A DNA stretch of 64,000 bases from Hymenobacter cyanobacteriorum (GCF_022631375.1 NZ_JALBGC010000007.1:62001-126000), one strand, 5' to 3'; positions 26,826 through 35,681 are shown, numbered from the stretch's first letter. Notes: generated by a model not told the origin, from the sequence alone. Numbers and translations: made by a program.

Positions 26826-29800
26826 CTACGCCACCACAACTTCTTCGCTGCCCAGCTCGCTCAGCACCCGCTTGGCCTGCTGAATGGAGCGCACTTCCTC
26901 AAACGTCACAATCAGTTGCGCCTTGTGCTCCTTCAGCTTGGCCGTGCGCGGGTGCGTCTGCACGTAGTTGAGGATGGTGCCGAACTGCTCGCCCTGGAAG
27001 TAGGCCTTGTGGTCGTCGTCGGCGGGCAGGTAGCCTTTCAGCGTGTCGCGCTTGAGCGTGATTTTGTGGAAGCCCACCTTGCAGGCCTGCCAGCGCAGCC
27101 GCACGATGTCGGCCAGCTGCTCCACCTCGGGCGGCAGGGGACCGAAGCGGTCGACCATGCTGGCCAGCAGCTTGCGCAGCTCCTCCGGCTTCTGGGCGCG
27201 GTCGAGCTTGGCGTAGAGCTGCAGGCGCTCCGACACGTTGCTCACGTATTTCTCGGGGATGAGCACCTGCTGGTCCGTCTCCACGTTGCACTCCTGCACG
27301 CGGCCCGCGCCGGCTGCCAACTGCAGGCGCTGTTGCGAGTTGGCATCGCCCAGAAACAGGTCGCGGAATTCGGTTTCCTTGAGTTCCGTCACCGCCTCAT
27401 CCAGAATCTGGTGGTAGGTTTCGTAGCCCAGGTCGTTAATAAAGCCCGACTGCTCGCCGCCCAGCAAATTGCCCGCGCCGCGAATATCGAGGTCGCGCAT
27501 GGCCACATTAAAGCCCGCGCCCAAGTCCGAAAACTCCTCCAGTGTGCTCAGGCGCTTGCGTGCATCAGCGGGCAGCTGGGCCACCGGTGGCGTGAGCAGG
27601 TAGCAATAGGCCTTGCGGTTGGAGCGGCCCACGCGGCCGCGCATCTGGTGCAGGTCGCTCAGGCCGGCCAGGTGGGCGCGGTTGATGATGATGGTGTTGG
27701 CGTTGGGGATGTCGAGGCCGGACTCAATGATGTTGGTCGAAACCAGCACGTCGTACTCGCCCTCCACGAATTTCATCATGCGCTTTTCCAGCATCTCGCC
27801 GTCCATCTGCCCGTGGGCGAAGGTGATTTTCGCATCCGGCACCAGCCGCAGAATCGTGCCGGCCATTTCCTCAATGTCCTTCACGCGGTTGTGCACGAAA
27901 AACACCTGCCCGCCACGCTTCAATTCCCGCGCCACCGCGTCGCGAATCAGAATCTCGTCATACACGTGCAGCTCCGTGTTCACCGGCTGGCGGTTGGGTG
28001 GCGGCGTGGCAATCACGCTCAAATCGCGCGCGCCCATCAGTGAGAAGTGCAGCGTGCGCGGAATCGGCGTGGCCGAGAGCGTGAGCGTGTCCACGTTCAC
28101 CTTCAGTTCCTTGAGCTTGTCCTTGGTCTTGACGCCGAATTTCTGCTCCTCGTCAATAATCAGAATGCCCAGGTCCTTGAACTTAATGTCTTTATTGGTA
28201 AGCCGGTGCGTGCCAATCAGAATATCGGTTTTGCCCTCCGCCACGCGCTGCAGCGTCTCCTTAATCTGCTTAGTCGATTTGAAGCGGTTGATGTACTCCA
28301 CCGTCACCGGCAGCGTAGCCAGCCGGTCGCGGAAGGTCTTGTAGTGCTGCATTGCCAGGATGGTGGTGGGCACCAGCACGGCCGCCTGCTTGCCATCGGC
28401 CACGGCCTTGAAGGCGGCCCGAATGGCCACTTCCGTCTTGCCAAAGCCCACGTCGCCGCAGACCAGCCGGTCCATCGGATGAGGCTGCTGCATGTCCTGT
28501 TTCACGTCCTCGGTGGCCTTGGCCTGGTCGGGCGTATCCTCGTAAATGAAGCTCGATTCCAGCTCCGCCTGCAAAAAACCATCTACCGAAAAGGCAAACC
28601 CCGGCGCGGTCTTCCGCTTGGCGTACAGGCGAATAAGGTCGGCTGCAATATCCTTCACCTTCTTCTTTACCGACTTCTTCTTGTTCTCCCACTCCGGCGA
28701 GCCCAGCTTGCTCATCGTGGGCGGCGAACCCTCCGCGCCGCTGTACTTGGCAATCTTGTGCAGCGAGTGAATGCTCACCGTCAGCAAGTCGTCATCCCGA
28801 TAAACCAACCGAATGGCTTCCTGAATCTGCCCGTTTATCTCCACCTGCGTCAGCCCCGCAAACCGCGCGATGCCGTAGTCCTGATGCGTCACATAGTCGC
28901 CGGGTTGCAGCGTTTTCAACTCGCGCAAAGTCAGCGCTTTTTTCTTCGAGAATTTGCGCGCTTCCTGCGCCCGGTAATAGCGCTCGAATAGCTGGTGGTC
29001 GGTGTAAACCGCCAACTCAAGCTGCTCATCCACATAGCCTTCGCGCAGCGCCAATAGCAAGTGCTGGAATTGCACGTTGTTATCTAATTCGTCAAATATC
29101 GTCCGCAGCCGGTCGGCCTGGCGCACGGTATCGGCGGTAATTATCGTGACGAAATTCCGCAGCTGGTTTTCCTTGATATTCTTCACCATGCGCTCGAATT
29201 CTTTGTTGAAACTCGGCTGCGGCTTGGCGGTGAATTGAAACGTATCGGCGTTTTTGAAGTGAAAGCGCTTGCCGAATTCCACCACTGCAAATTCATCGAG
29301 CAGCTTCTTGAAATTCTTGCCCGATTCAAATAAATCGCCGGGCTTGCTCACGATTTGCATGCCGCCGCTTTCGCTCAGCATCTGCTGAAAATTAGCTTCG
29401 GCTTTTTCGAATAATTCCGTCACCACGTCCAGCGTCTGGCGCACGTCTTTTGCCCAAATACAGGCCGTGCGGGGCAGAAATTCGAAGAAAGCCTCCCGGG
29501 TTTCGGTCAGCATCTTGGTCTGCACGTTCGGGATAATGCTGATGCTCGGCCGCGGGTCTACCGACAATTGTGTCTCCGGATTAAACGTCCGAATACTCTC
29601 AATTTCATCGCCGAATAATTCGAGGCGAAACGGCAATTCATTCGCGTAGCTGAACACGTCCACAATACCGCCGCGCACCGCGTATTGCCCCGCCTCGTAC
29701 ACGAAATCCGTTTTCTCAAAATCGTATTCGCCCAGCAGTTCGCCCAGGAAATTCACGTCCAGCTTGTCGCCCACTTTCGCATTGAAGGTGTTTTTAACCA

Positions 29801-30245
29801 GACTCTGGCGATTAATCACCTTCTCCGTCAGCGCCTCCGGGTAAGTCACGATGAACACGCTGTTGCCGGTGCTGGCCGCCCGCGTGGTATTGATGCGGTT
29901 CAGGGCCTCGGCGCGCATCAGCACGTTGGCATTCTCCGTCTCATCAAACTGGTAGGGCCGCTTATACGAGCTCGGAAACAGCAGCACCTCCGGCCCCTCG
30001 GGCAGCAGGTGCTGCAAGTCGGCCAGGAAATACGCGGCCTCGTCCTTGTCGTGCATGATGAACACGTGCGGGTGCTGGGCGTGGGCCACCGCTGCAGCCA
30101 CCACGGCATCCTGGCTACCCACCAGACCGCGCAGGTGCAGGCGCAGGCCGCCGGGGTTGGGCTTGGCGGCTTCGCGCAGGCGTGAAGCCAGCACCTGCAG
30201 CTCGGGCGATAGACGATAGAGGCGGAGAAAGTCAGCTACTTGCAC
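26826..30245 (-). CDS. mfd: transcription-repair coupling factor
   Basis: 1139-residue SF2 translocase that removes RNA polymerase stalled at DNA damage and recruits UvrA. Order of parts: UvrB-like N-terminal region (AHAQHPHVFIMHDKDEAAYF), the CarD-like RNA polymerase interaction domain (LQPGDYVTHQDYGIARFAGL), helicase motor with Walker A GDVGFGKTEVAIRAAF, DEEQ box LIIDEEQKFGV, motif III LSATPIPRTL, motif VI QMRGRVGRSNRKAYCY, and a C-terminal TRCF domain. Length agrees with the family. GTG/ATG start at 30245 gives MQVADFLRLYRL. Confidence 0.97.
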   Translation of the reverse strand: MQVADFLRLYRLSPELQVLASRLREAAKPNPGGLRLHLRGLVGSQDAVVAAAVAHAQHPHVFIMHDKDEAAYFLADLQHLLPEGPEVLLFPSSYKRPYQFDETENANVLMRAEALNRINTTRAASTGNSVFIVTYPEALTEKVINRQSLVKNTFNAKVGDKLDVNFLGELLGEYDFEKTDFVYEAGQYAVRGGIVDVFSYANELPFRLELFGDEIESIRTFNPETQLSVDPRPSISIIPNVQTKMLTETREAFFEFLPRTACIWAKDVRQTLDVVTELFEKAEANFQQMLSESGGMQIVSKPGDLFESGKNFKKLLDEFAVVEFGKRFHFKNADTFQFTAKPQPSFNKEFERMVKNIKENQLRNFVTIITADTVRQADRLRTIFDELDNNVQFQHLLLALREGYVDEQLELAVYTDHQLFERYYRAQEARKFSKKKALTLRELKTLQPGDYVTHQDYGIARFAGLTQVEINGQIQEAIRLVYRDDDLLTVSIHSLHKIAKYSGAEGSPPTMSKLGSPEWENKKKSVKKKVKDIAADLIRLYAKRKTAPGFAFSVDGFLQAELESSFIYEDTPDQAKATEDVKQDMQQPHPMDRLVCGDVGFGKTEVAIRAAFKAVADGKQAAVLVPTTILAMQHYKTFRDRLATLPVTVEYINRFKSTKQIKETLQRVAEGKTDILIGTHRLTNKDIKFKDLGILIIDEEQKFGVKTKDKLKELKVNVDTLTLSATPIPRTLHFSLMGARDLSVIATPPPNRQPVNTELHVYDEILIRDAVARELKRGGQVFFVHNRVKDIEEMAGTILRLVPDAKITFAHGQMDGEMLEKRMMKFVEGEYDVLVSTNIIESGLDIPNANTIIINRAHLAGLSDLHQMRGRVGRSNRKAYCYLLTPPVAQLPADARKRLSTLEEFSDLGAGFNVAMRDLDIRGAGNLLGGEQSGFINDLGYETYHQILDEAVTELKETEFRDLFLGDANSQQRLQLAAGAGRVQECNVETDQQVLIPEKYVSNVSERLQLYAKLDRAQKPEELRKLLASMVDRFGPLPPEVEQLADIVRLRWQACKVGFHKITLKRDTLKGYLPADDDHKAYFQGEQFGTILNYVQTHPRTAKLKEHKAQLIVTFEEVRSIQQAKRVLSELGSEEVVVA

Positions 30246-30277
30246 AAAGAATCAGGCTAGAGGGACAAATGAAGTAG

Positions 30278-30303
30278 CCCGGCCGGAAGGATTTCCGGTC
30301 GGG
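30278..30303. repeat. short hairpin upstream of mfd
   Basis: CCCGGCCGGAA at 30278-30288 pairs with TTCCGGTCGGG at 30293-30303 across a 4-base loop, with one G-T pair. It lies 33 bases upstream of the mfd start, so it would sit in the mfd leader or act on the opposite strand. Confidence 0.55.
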
Positions 30304-30375
30304 CAGCGGGCTAAATACACGCCAGGGGCAGCGAAGGTTTCTTCGGGGTCGGCGGTAGCTTCGCGGGGCAAATGA

Positions 30376-30460
30376 GTTGTCGGTTGTTGGTTGTCTGTTG
30401 TCAGGCCCAGTGTTGGCTAGCAGAACCAACGAACAACTGACAACGAACAACTGAAAACTA
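30376..30460. repeat. imperfect inverted repeat, family D (GTTGTCAGTTG-rich) copy 1
   Basis: GTTGTCGGTTGTTGGTTGTC.. on the left and CCAACGAACAACTGACAACG.. on the right form an imperfect hairpin upstream of the YdjM-like gene. Similar AC/TG-rich pairs recur around susC and susD. Confidence 0.6.
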
Positions 30461-30464
30461 GAAC

Positions 30465-31208
30465 ATGCGCGGCTCTTCTCATCTGGCCATTGGCCTCATC
30501 ACCGGCGTGGCCGTGGCCGGGCTGGCCCCGGGCATTCCGTTCTCGCTGGCCGGCATCGCGCTGGCTGGCTTCTCCAGCCTCGCCCCCGACCTCGACCACC
30601 CCGAAAGCCGCCTCAGCAAGCGCCTGGGCTTCAGCCAAAACTACGTGCGCTGGGCTTTTGCCGCCGGAGCGCTGGCGCTGGCGGCCTTCGCCTACTTTCA
30701 GCGGGCCCCCGGCTCCGAGCAACGCCTCTATTACACGGCGGCGCTGGCCTTCGGCCTCATTGGCGTGGGCATGCAGGGCGGCTCGGCGCGGCGGCTGGCG
30801 CTGCTGTTCACGGGATTGGGCACGGTGGTGGCGGGCCTCTACACCGAGCAGCTGTGGCTGAGCTTATTGGGTACTTTCGTTGCGCTGGCTCCTTTTACCT
30901 CGCACCGTTCCTGGACGCACACCATCTGGGCCACCGCACTCTGGACCTATATAGGCCACCTCGCCGACCAGCACCTCGGCTGGCGCGGCGTGGCCCTCTA
31001 CGCCGGCACCGGCTACGCCTCGCACCTCGTAGCCGATACCCTCACCAAATCGGGCGTACGGTGGTTTCTGCCCATCTCGGAATTCTCCTTTAAGGTGCCG
31101 CTTATCAGCACGGGCTCGGCCAGCGGCAACGTGATGGAAGTGGGCATTTGCGTGGGCTACGCGCTGCTGGTGCTGGGGCTGGTGGTGGGCTCCATGCACC
31201 TGGTGTAG
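30465..31208 (+). CDS. YdjM/DUF457-like membrane-bound metal-dependent hydrolase
   Basis: 247-residue inner-membrane protein. MRGSSHLAIGLITGVAVAGL, the acidic motif SLAPDLDHPESR, SHRSWTHTIWATALW and GYASHLVADTLTKSGVRWFL contain the conserved His/Asp pairs of the YdjM (LexA-controlled membrane hydrolase) family. About six hydrophobic segments are visible. The reaction is unknown; the family is named from motif similarity to phospholipase C-like metal sites. Confidence 0.9.
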   Translation: MRGSSHLAIGLITGVAVAGLAPGIPFSLAGIALAGFSSLAPDLDHPESRLSKRLGFSQNYVRWAFAAGALALAAFAYFQRAPGSEQRLYYTAALAFGLIGVGMQGGSARRLALLFTGLGTVVAGLYTEQLWLSLLGTFVALAPFTSHRSWTHTIWATALWTYIGHLADQHLGWRGVALYAGTGYASHLVADTLTKSGVRWFLPISEFSFKVPLISTGSASGNVMEVGICVGYALLVLGLVVGSMHLV

Positions 31209-31581
31209 CCGTGGGGGCCGCGTAGTGCGGCTGGCGGGCCTATATCGCAACCTTGCACTATTGCATAAGTCAACTAAGAACACTAGCTTCGCAGCAGATA
31301 TGCTGTTAAAATAGGACTGTGTTGGTATTGATTCAGGTTGTTATGCTGCGATTTCAATCGTTACCGCCGGCCCGGCCCCTTTAAAATCTCATTTTCTGAG
31401 CATTCGGTGTCGTAATTGCCTGTTTCAGGCAGTTGTGCCGGGCTCTCGTTATGTCCCGTTTCCGCTCTATCCTCATCACCGGCTGGCAGATTTGCCAGGG
31501 TTCAGGCCGGTGTTTCTACCGTCATTAATCACTCTACATCCCACTCAAAACACTTCTCTAACTTTACGCAACTCCATTACC
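31209..31581. other. 373-base gap upstream of the NYN-CSD gene
   Basis: No gene is supported. The AT-content rises toward the 3' end. TAACTTTA at 31559-31566 resembles a -7 element but lies only 15 bases before the ATG. The long leader could be regulatory, which would fit an RNA-binding product, but I see no convincing structured element. Confidence 0.4.
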
Positions 31582-32589
31582 ATGAACCAGATGAACAGCC
31601 CTTTGATTCGGGTTGGTGTCTTTTATGACGGCAACTATTTCTTAAAAATTAGCGACTATTATTATTTCCAGCACGAGCGCAAAGCCCGTATCAGCCTCGA
31701 AGGTCTCCACGAATACATCCGCCACCAGGTAGCCGAAGAAGAAGACGTGGACGTGCGCCTGGCACGTATCACCGATGCCCACTTCTTCCGGGGCCGCCTC
31801 TCGGCCACCGAAGCCCGCGATAAGGACCGCCTGTTCCACGACCGCCTGCTCGACGACATTCTGATGAACCTGGGCGTGCAAACGCACTACATGGCCCTGA
31901 AAACCCGCGACGGCCGCCTGCAGGAAAAAGGCATCGACGTGTGGCTGAGCCTCGAAGCCCTCGAGCTGGCCCTGCACAAAACCCTCGACGTGGTCGTGCT
32001 CATCGCCGGCGACTCCGACTACGTGCCCCTCATCCGCAAGCTCAACACCGTGGGCACCCGCGTGATGCTGCTGAACTGGGATTTCAAATACGAAGATTTC
32101 AAGGGTGAAACCCGCGTCACGCGCGCCTCGCAGCAGCTGCTGGAGCAGGTAACTTACCCCGTGGCCATGCACGACGTGATTGACCGCGGCCTGCAGCAGC
32201 AGGACGAAGTGGTGGAAGCGCTGTTTGTGAACCAGGCCGAGCCGGCCGCATTCGCGCCCAGCACCGCTGCCGCGCCCAAGCTGGCCCGCCCCACCGGCCC
32301 CACCGCCGCCGGCCCCGTGGGCACGCTCGGCATGAGCACCATCAAGAACCTGAAAAACGGCTTTGGCTTCGTGGTAATGCCCCCGAACAACCTGTTCTTC
32401 AGCTACGCCGACCTGACCGAGGGCGACTTCAACGACCTGCGCGAAGGCGACTGGGTGGAGTTCACGGTGGGCCGCAACCACCGCGACGAGGACTGCGCCC
32501 GCAACGTGCGCAAAGTGCCCGCCCCGCAAATGACCGATGGCGAAGACGAATACGAGCCCGTGGGCGTGCACTCGTCGGTCGAGCTGTAA
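31582..32589 (+). CDS. NYN-domain nuclease fused to a cold-shock-like RNA-binding domain
   Basis: 335-residue cytoplasmic protein. Residues 8-190 are a NYN (PIN-like, LabA/VPA0323-type) domain with the acidic residues in GVFYDGNYF, KGIDVWLSLEALELA and LIAGDSDYVPLIRKL (GDSD). After a Pro/Ala/Thr linker, residues about 250-315 (STIKNLKNGFGFVVM...LFFSYADL...GDWVEFTVGRN) resemble a cold-shock domain with the aromatic RNA-contact motifs GFGFV and LFFSY. The likely role is an RNA-directed endonuclease guided by its own RNA-binding module. ATG 31582 starts just after a probable promoter region. Confidence 0.88.
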   Translation: MNQMNSPLIRVGVFYDGNYFLKISDYYYFQHERKARISLEGLHEYIRHQVAEEEDVDVRLARITDAHFFRGRLSATEARDKDRLFHDRLLDDILMNLGVQTHYMALKTRDGRLQEKGIDVWLSLEALELALHKTLDVVVLIAGDSDYVPLIRKLNTVGTRVMLLNWDFKYEDFKGETRVTRASQQLLEQVTYPVAMHDVIDRGLQQQDEVVEALFVNQAEPAAFAPSTAAAPKLARPTGPTAAGPVGTLGMSTIKNLKNGFGFVVMPPNNLFFSYADLTEGDFNDLREGDWVEFTVGRNHRDEDCARNVRKVPAPQMTDGEDEYEPVGVHSSVEL

Positions 32590-32596
32590 GAAAGTT

Positions 32597-32674
32597 AAAA
32601 GTTGAGAGTTAAAAGTGAAAAAGGCCCGCCTGAATCGTCAGGCGGGCCTTTTTCACTTTTAACTCTCAGCTTTT
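32597..32674. terminator. bidirectional terminator with 37-bp stem
   Basis: Arms at 32597-32633 and 32638-32674 match with one mismatch around a 4-base loop. The inner half GGCCCGCCTGA/TCAGGCGGGCC is flanked by A and T runs (GTGAAAAA / TTTTTCAC), giving a terminator in both directions between the convergent NYN-CSD and thioesterase genes; the outer half extends the stem with family D-like AAAAGTTGAGAGTTAAAAG. Confidence 0.93.
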
Positions 32675-32683
32675 ACCTCAATT

Positions 32684-33163
32684 TCACCCCATTAGCAACT
32701 GTGCAAAGTCGCGCTTAGAGGCTGGGTAGCGGTTGAAGGTGCCCAGGCCGCGGGCTACGGCCACGTCGTCGTGGCCTTCCTTCACACGGTATACCACGCA
32801 GCTGCTCACCACCAGTGAGTTGCCGCCGTGGTCGACCACGCCGCGCGCCACCAGCTCGTCGTGCAGATGCACGGAATGCAGGTAGTTCATCTTGAATTCG
32901 ACGGTGGACACCAACTCCATTTTGGTGAAGGCCAGCGAGAGGGCCGCCGCGCCCAGGGCCGAATCCATCAGGCCGGCGAGCACGCCGCCGTGGGAGGTGT
33001 TGGGCGAGGAGAGGTGCTCGTCGCGGATAACCATGCGGTACTCCACCTGGCCGGGGGCATTCACCGCCAGCGCCATGCCGTTGGTGCGGCCGTAGTGGTT
33101 CATCTGGTTGTAGGCGGCCACCATCGTGGCCAAGTCGGGGAGGGTAGGGGCTTGGTCGGACAT
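32684..33163 (-). CDS. PaaI-type hotdog thioesterase
   Basis: 159-residue cytoplasmic thioesterase hydrolysing acyl-CoA. From ATG 33161-33163 (MSDQAPTLPDLATMVAAYNQ) the hotdog helix carries NTSHGGVLAGLMDSALGAAA with the HGG catalytic motif, and MNYLHSVHLHDELVARGVVD is the conserved strand. Substrate not determined. Longer upstream codons overlap the divergent DUF962 leader and were rejected. Confidence 0.9.
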   Translation of the reverse strand: MSDQAPTLPDLATMVAAYNQMNHYGRTNGMALAVNAPGQVEYRMVIRDEHLSSPNTSHGGVLAGLMDSALGAAALSLAFTKMELVSTVEFKMNYLHSVHLHDELVARGVVDHGGNSLVVSSCVVYRVKEGHDDVAVARGLGTFNRYPASKRDFAQLLMG

Positions 33164-33272
33164 GGGCGGGGTCGGGAATTGCTGCGGCAAGTTTGCCGGA
33201 AAATTTGCTTCATTTGCTGAGGTGGCATTTCCCGGGTCGAAAAGCTGCGTTCTCACCTTGTTTATTGCCGCC

Positions 33273-33578
33273 ATGTCTACGCAGCCGCTCACGTTTGCCG
33301 AGTTTTATCCGCGCTACCTCAGCGAGCACAGCCGACGGGGCACGCGAGTATTGCATTTCATCGGCACCACACTGGTCATCATCTGCCTGGCCATGCTGCT
33401 GCGCACGGGCAACTGGAACTGGCTGGCAACCGGTGTGGTAGCGGCTTACGGCTTTGCCTGGGTGGGCCACTTTTTCGTGGAGCACAACCGGCCGGCCACG
33501 TTTCAGCATCCGTGGTATTCGCTGCTGGGCGATTTTCGCATGTATTTCGACCTGTGGCGCGGCCGCGAAAAGTTCTAA
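33273..33578 (+). CDS. DUF962 / Mpo1-like membrane protein
   Basis: 101-residue protein beginning MSTQPLTFAEFYPRYLSEHS. It has the DUF962 pattern HxxxRxxHxxGT (SRRGTRVLHFIGTTLVII), two hydrophobic helices and the C-terminal GHFFVEHNRPATFQHPWYSL. Yeast Mpo1 of this family is a dioxygenase in phytosphingosine breakdown; the bacterial role is unproven. Its stop overlaps the stop of the convergent GNAT gene by 4 bases. Confidence 0.92.
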   Translation: MSTQPLTFAEFYPRYLSEHSRRGTRVLHFIGTTLVIICLAMLLRTGNWNWLATGVVAAYGFAWVGHFFVEHNRPATFQHPWYSLLGDFRMYFDLWRGREKF

Positions 33579-34033
33579 AGCTGCTTCTGCATCAGAAAAT
33601 GCGGGATGACGCCAAACAGCACGTGCGACGGCTCTACCACCGCATAACCCAACTTCTTGTAGAAACCCATAGCGGCCTCCCGCGAATGCAGCACGATTTC
33701 GCGGATGCCCACGGCCCGCGCCTGCTCCTCCAAATAAGCCACCACGCACCGACCTGCACCGGTGCCCGCCGCCTCGGGCGCCACGGCCATGAAGCGAATC
33801 TGGCCCTGCCCGGGGCCGGTGGGTTGCAGCATGCCCACAGCCAGTGCTTCGGGTGCTCCGGCAGCTTCGGCCAGCAGCAGGGCGTGGATGGTGCCGGGCT
33901 CATCGTCGGCCGGCACGCGCTCCGAGCCGGGGGGCTGCTGCCAGGGCTGGCGCAGCACGGCGTAGCGCAGTGCGTAGTAGGCGGCCCACTCGGCGGGCGT
34001 GCGGGGCGCGTGGATGGCGGGAGTGGAATTCAT
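33575..34033 (-). CDS. GNAT family N-acetyltransferase
   Basis: 152-residue acetyltransferase from ATG 34031-34033 (MNSTPAIHAPRTPAEWAAYY). FMAVAPEAAGTGAGRCVVAY is the acetyl-CoA pyrophosphate loop and AMGFYKKLGYAVVEPSHVLF the C-terminal signature. Substrate unknown. Confidence 0.9.
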   Translation of the reverse strand: MNSTPAIHAPRTPAEWAAYYALRYAVLRQPWQQPPGSERVPADDEPGTIHALLLAEAAGAPEALAVGMLQPTGPGQGQIRFMAVAPEAAGTGAGRCVVAYLEEQARAVGIREIVLHSREAAMGFYKKLGYAVVEPSHVLFGVIPHFLMQKQL

Positions 34034-34079
34034 GAGGGAAACGTGAAGCGAAAGCGCAACCAAGGCCGGGGTGGGTTGT

Positions 34080-34087
34080 TACCTTTA
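34080..34087 (+). promoter_or_regulatory. -7-like element TACCTTTA upstream of yajQ
   Basis: TACCTTTA is one base from TAnnTTTG and lies 50 bases before the yajQ ATG at 34137. The matching TACCTTTG upstream of tRNA-Gly supports its role. No TTG sits at the ideal -33 distance. Confidence 0.4.
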
Positions 34088-34136
34088 CGGCCCGGCCAGC
34101 GCCGGTTTAGCATCTCAAAACTACATCCCACCCGCT

Positions 34137-34628
34137 ATGGCATCCTTCGACATCGTGAGCAAAGTTGACCCGCAAACCCTCGAAAACGCGGTAAACACGG
34201 CCCAAAAAGAACTCCAGACCCGCTACGACCTGCGCGACACCAAGGGCGGCATCGAGCTCAACAAAAAGGAAAACACCATTCTGCTGTCGTCGGAAAACTC
34301 GATGCGCATCAAGGCCCTCGAAGACATCCTGCTCGGCCGCGTGGTGAAGCAGGGCATCGACGGCACCAGCCTCGATTTCACGGCCGAGGAGCAGCCCAGC
34401 GGCCAACTCATCAAGAAAACCATCAAGGTGCGCGCCGGCGTCGACAAGGAGTTCGGCCGCAAAATCATCAAGGCCATCAAAGATGCCAAGGTGAAGGTGG
34501 AAGCCCAGATGCAGGACGACCAGGTGCGCGTGACGTCGAAGAAAATCGACGATTTGCAGGCCGCTATTGCCGTGCTGCGCAAGGCCGATATCGGCCTGCC
34601 GCTGCAGTTCGTGAACATGAAAAGCTAG
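34137..34628 (+). CDS. yajQ: YajQ family cyclic-di-GMP/nucleic-acid-binding protein
   Basis: 163-residue cytoplasmic protein starting MASFDIVSKVDPQTLENAVN, the family's highly conserved N-terminus, followed by TRYDLRDTKGGIELNKKENT and the C-terminal QVRVTSKKIDDLQAAIAVLR. Members bind c-di-GMP and nucleic acids in some proteobacteria; function here is unproven. Length matches. Confidence 0.95.
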   Translation: MASFDIVSKVDPQTLENAVNTAQKELQTRYDLRDTKGGIELNKKENTILLSSENSMRIKALEDILLGRVVKQGIDGTSLDFTAEEQPSGQLIKKTIKVRAGVDKEFGRKIIKAIKDAKVKVEAQMQDDQVRVTSKKIDDLQAAIAVLRKADIGLPLQFVNMKS

Positions 34629-34790
34629 TTGTTGAATGGTTGAAGTGAGGAATGGTTGAATTGCAGCAGACGGGCACTTGCTAAAAAATGCAGGTCATGC
34701 CAGTAATGCGCGATGCCATTTCCCGATTCATCAGCCCCTGATTTGCACATTTAGCAATTCAACAATCCACCAGTCCACCCATTCAAATCC
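34627..34790. repeat. imperfect inverted repeat, family D-like
   Basis: GTTGTTGAATGGTTGAAG.. after yajQ pairs imperfectly with ..CAACAATCCACCAGTCCACC near 34759-34780 before the TerC gene. It has the same TTG/CAA-rich look as the repeats near susC and susD, with more mismatches. Confidence 0.45.
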
Positions 34791-34796
34791 CTGCTC

Positions 34797-35570
34797 TTGT
34801 ACGATTTTTCGGCCTTTGCTCACCCCGCCACCTGGATAAGTCTGCTGACCCTCACGTTCATGGAAATCGTGCTGGGCATCGACAACATCATTTTCATCTC
34901 CATCGTCGTGAACCGGCTGCCCAAGGAGCAGCAGGCGCGCGGCCGCACCATTGGCCTGCTGCTGGCGCTGCTGTTCCGCATCGGGCTGCTGCTGAGCATT
35001 TCCTGGATTGTGGGGCTGCGCACGGCGCTGTTCAACCTGCCGTTTCCGTGGCTGGCGCAGCCGTTTGGCGTCACCGGGCGCGACCTAATTCTGCTGGCCG
35101 GCGGCCTGTTTCTGATGTACAAGAGCACCACCGAGATTCACACCAAGCTGCAGGGCGAGGAAGAGGAAGAAAGCCTGGGCGGCAAAGGCGTTTCGATGAT
35201 GAGCATCATCCTGCAAATCGTGGTGATTGACATCGTGTTCAGCTTCGATTCCATCCTCACCGCCGTGGGCCTCGTGGATAACGTGCTGGTGATGATTGCA
35301 GCCGTGATTTGCGCCATGGGCATTATGCTGAGCTTCAGCGGCGTGGTGGCCAATTTTGTGAACAACAACCCCACCATCAAGATGCTGGCGCTGTCGTTCC
35401 TCATCATGATTGGCTTCATGCTGGTGATGGAGGCTGCACATAAGGAAGTCGAAAAAGGCTACCTCTACTTTGCTATGGCCTTCTCGCTGATTGTGGAGCT
35501 GCTGAACCTGCGCCTGCGCAAGAAATCGAAGAGCAAGCCTGTGCAGCTACGCGACTCGCAGTACGACTAA
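34797..35570 (+). CDS. TerC family integral membrane protein
   Basis: 257-residue membrane protein with about seven helices. The start is TTG 34797 (reads MYDFSAFAHPATWISLLTLT), supported because WISLLTLTFMEIVLGIDNII is the canonical N-terminal block (YkoY/YoaE-type TerC). A second conserved block is VIDIVFSFDSILTAVGLVDN with the paired Asp. Members are linked to metal (Mn) export or tellurium resistance; exact role unproven. Confidence 0.93.
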   Translation: MYDFSAFAHPATWISLLTLTFMEIVLGIDNIIFISIVVNRLPKEQQARGRTIGLLLALLFRIGLLLSISWIVGLRTALFNLPFPWLAQPFGVTGRDLILLAGGLFLMYKSTTEIHTKLQGEEEEESLGGKGVSMMSIILQIVVIDIVFSFDSILTAVGLVDNVLVMIAAVICAMGIMLSFSGVVANFVNNNPTIKMLALSFLIMIGFMLVMEAAHKEVEKGYLYFAMAFSLIVELLNLRLRKKSKSKPVQLRDSQYD

Positions 35571-35593
35571 GGTTCGTTGTTAAAGAATAGACC

Positions 35594-35681
35594 GTCATGC
35601 TGAGCTTGCCGAAGCATCTCTACCGCAACACTAACATTAATTAGTTGCGCGATAGAGATGCTTCGGCAAGCTCAGCATGAC
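35594..35681. repeat. intergenic inverted repeat, family C copy 5
   Basis: Perfect 29-bp arms at 35594-35622 and 35653-35681 with a 30-base spacer. It lies between the convergent TerC and 135-residue hypothetical genes, again at gene ends. The arm differs from other copies in its middle (GAGCTTGCCGAAG). Confidence 0.9.
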
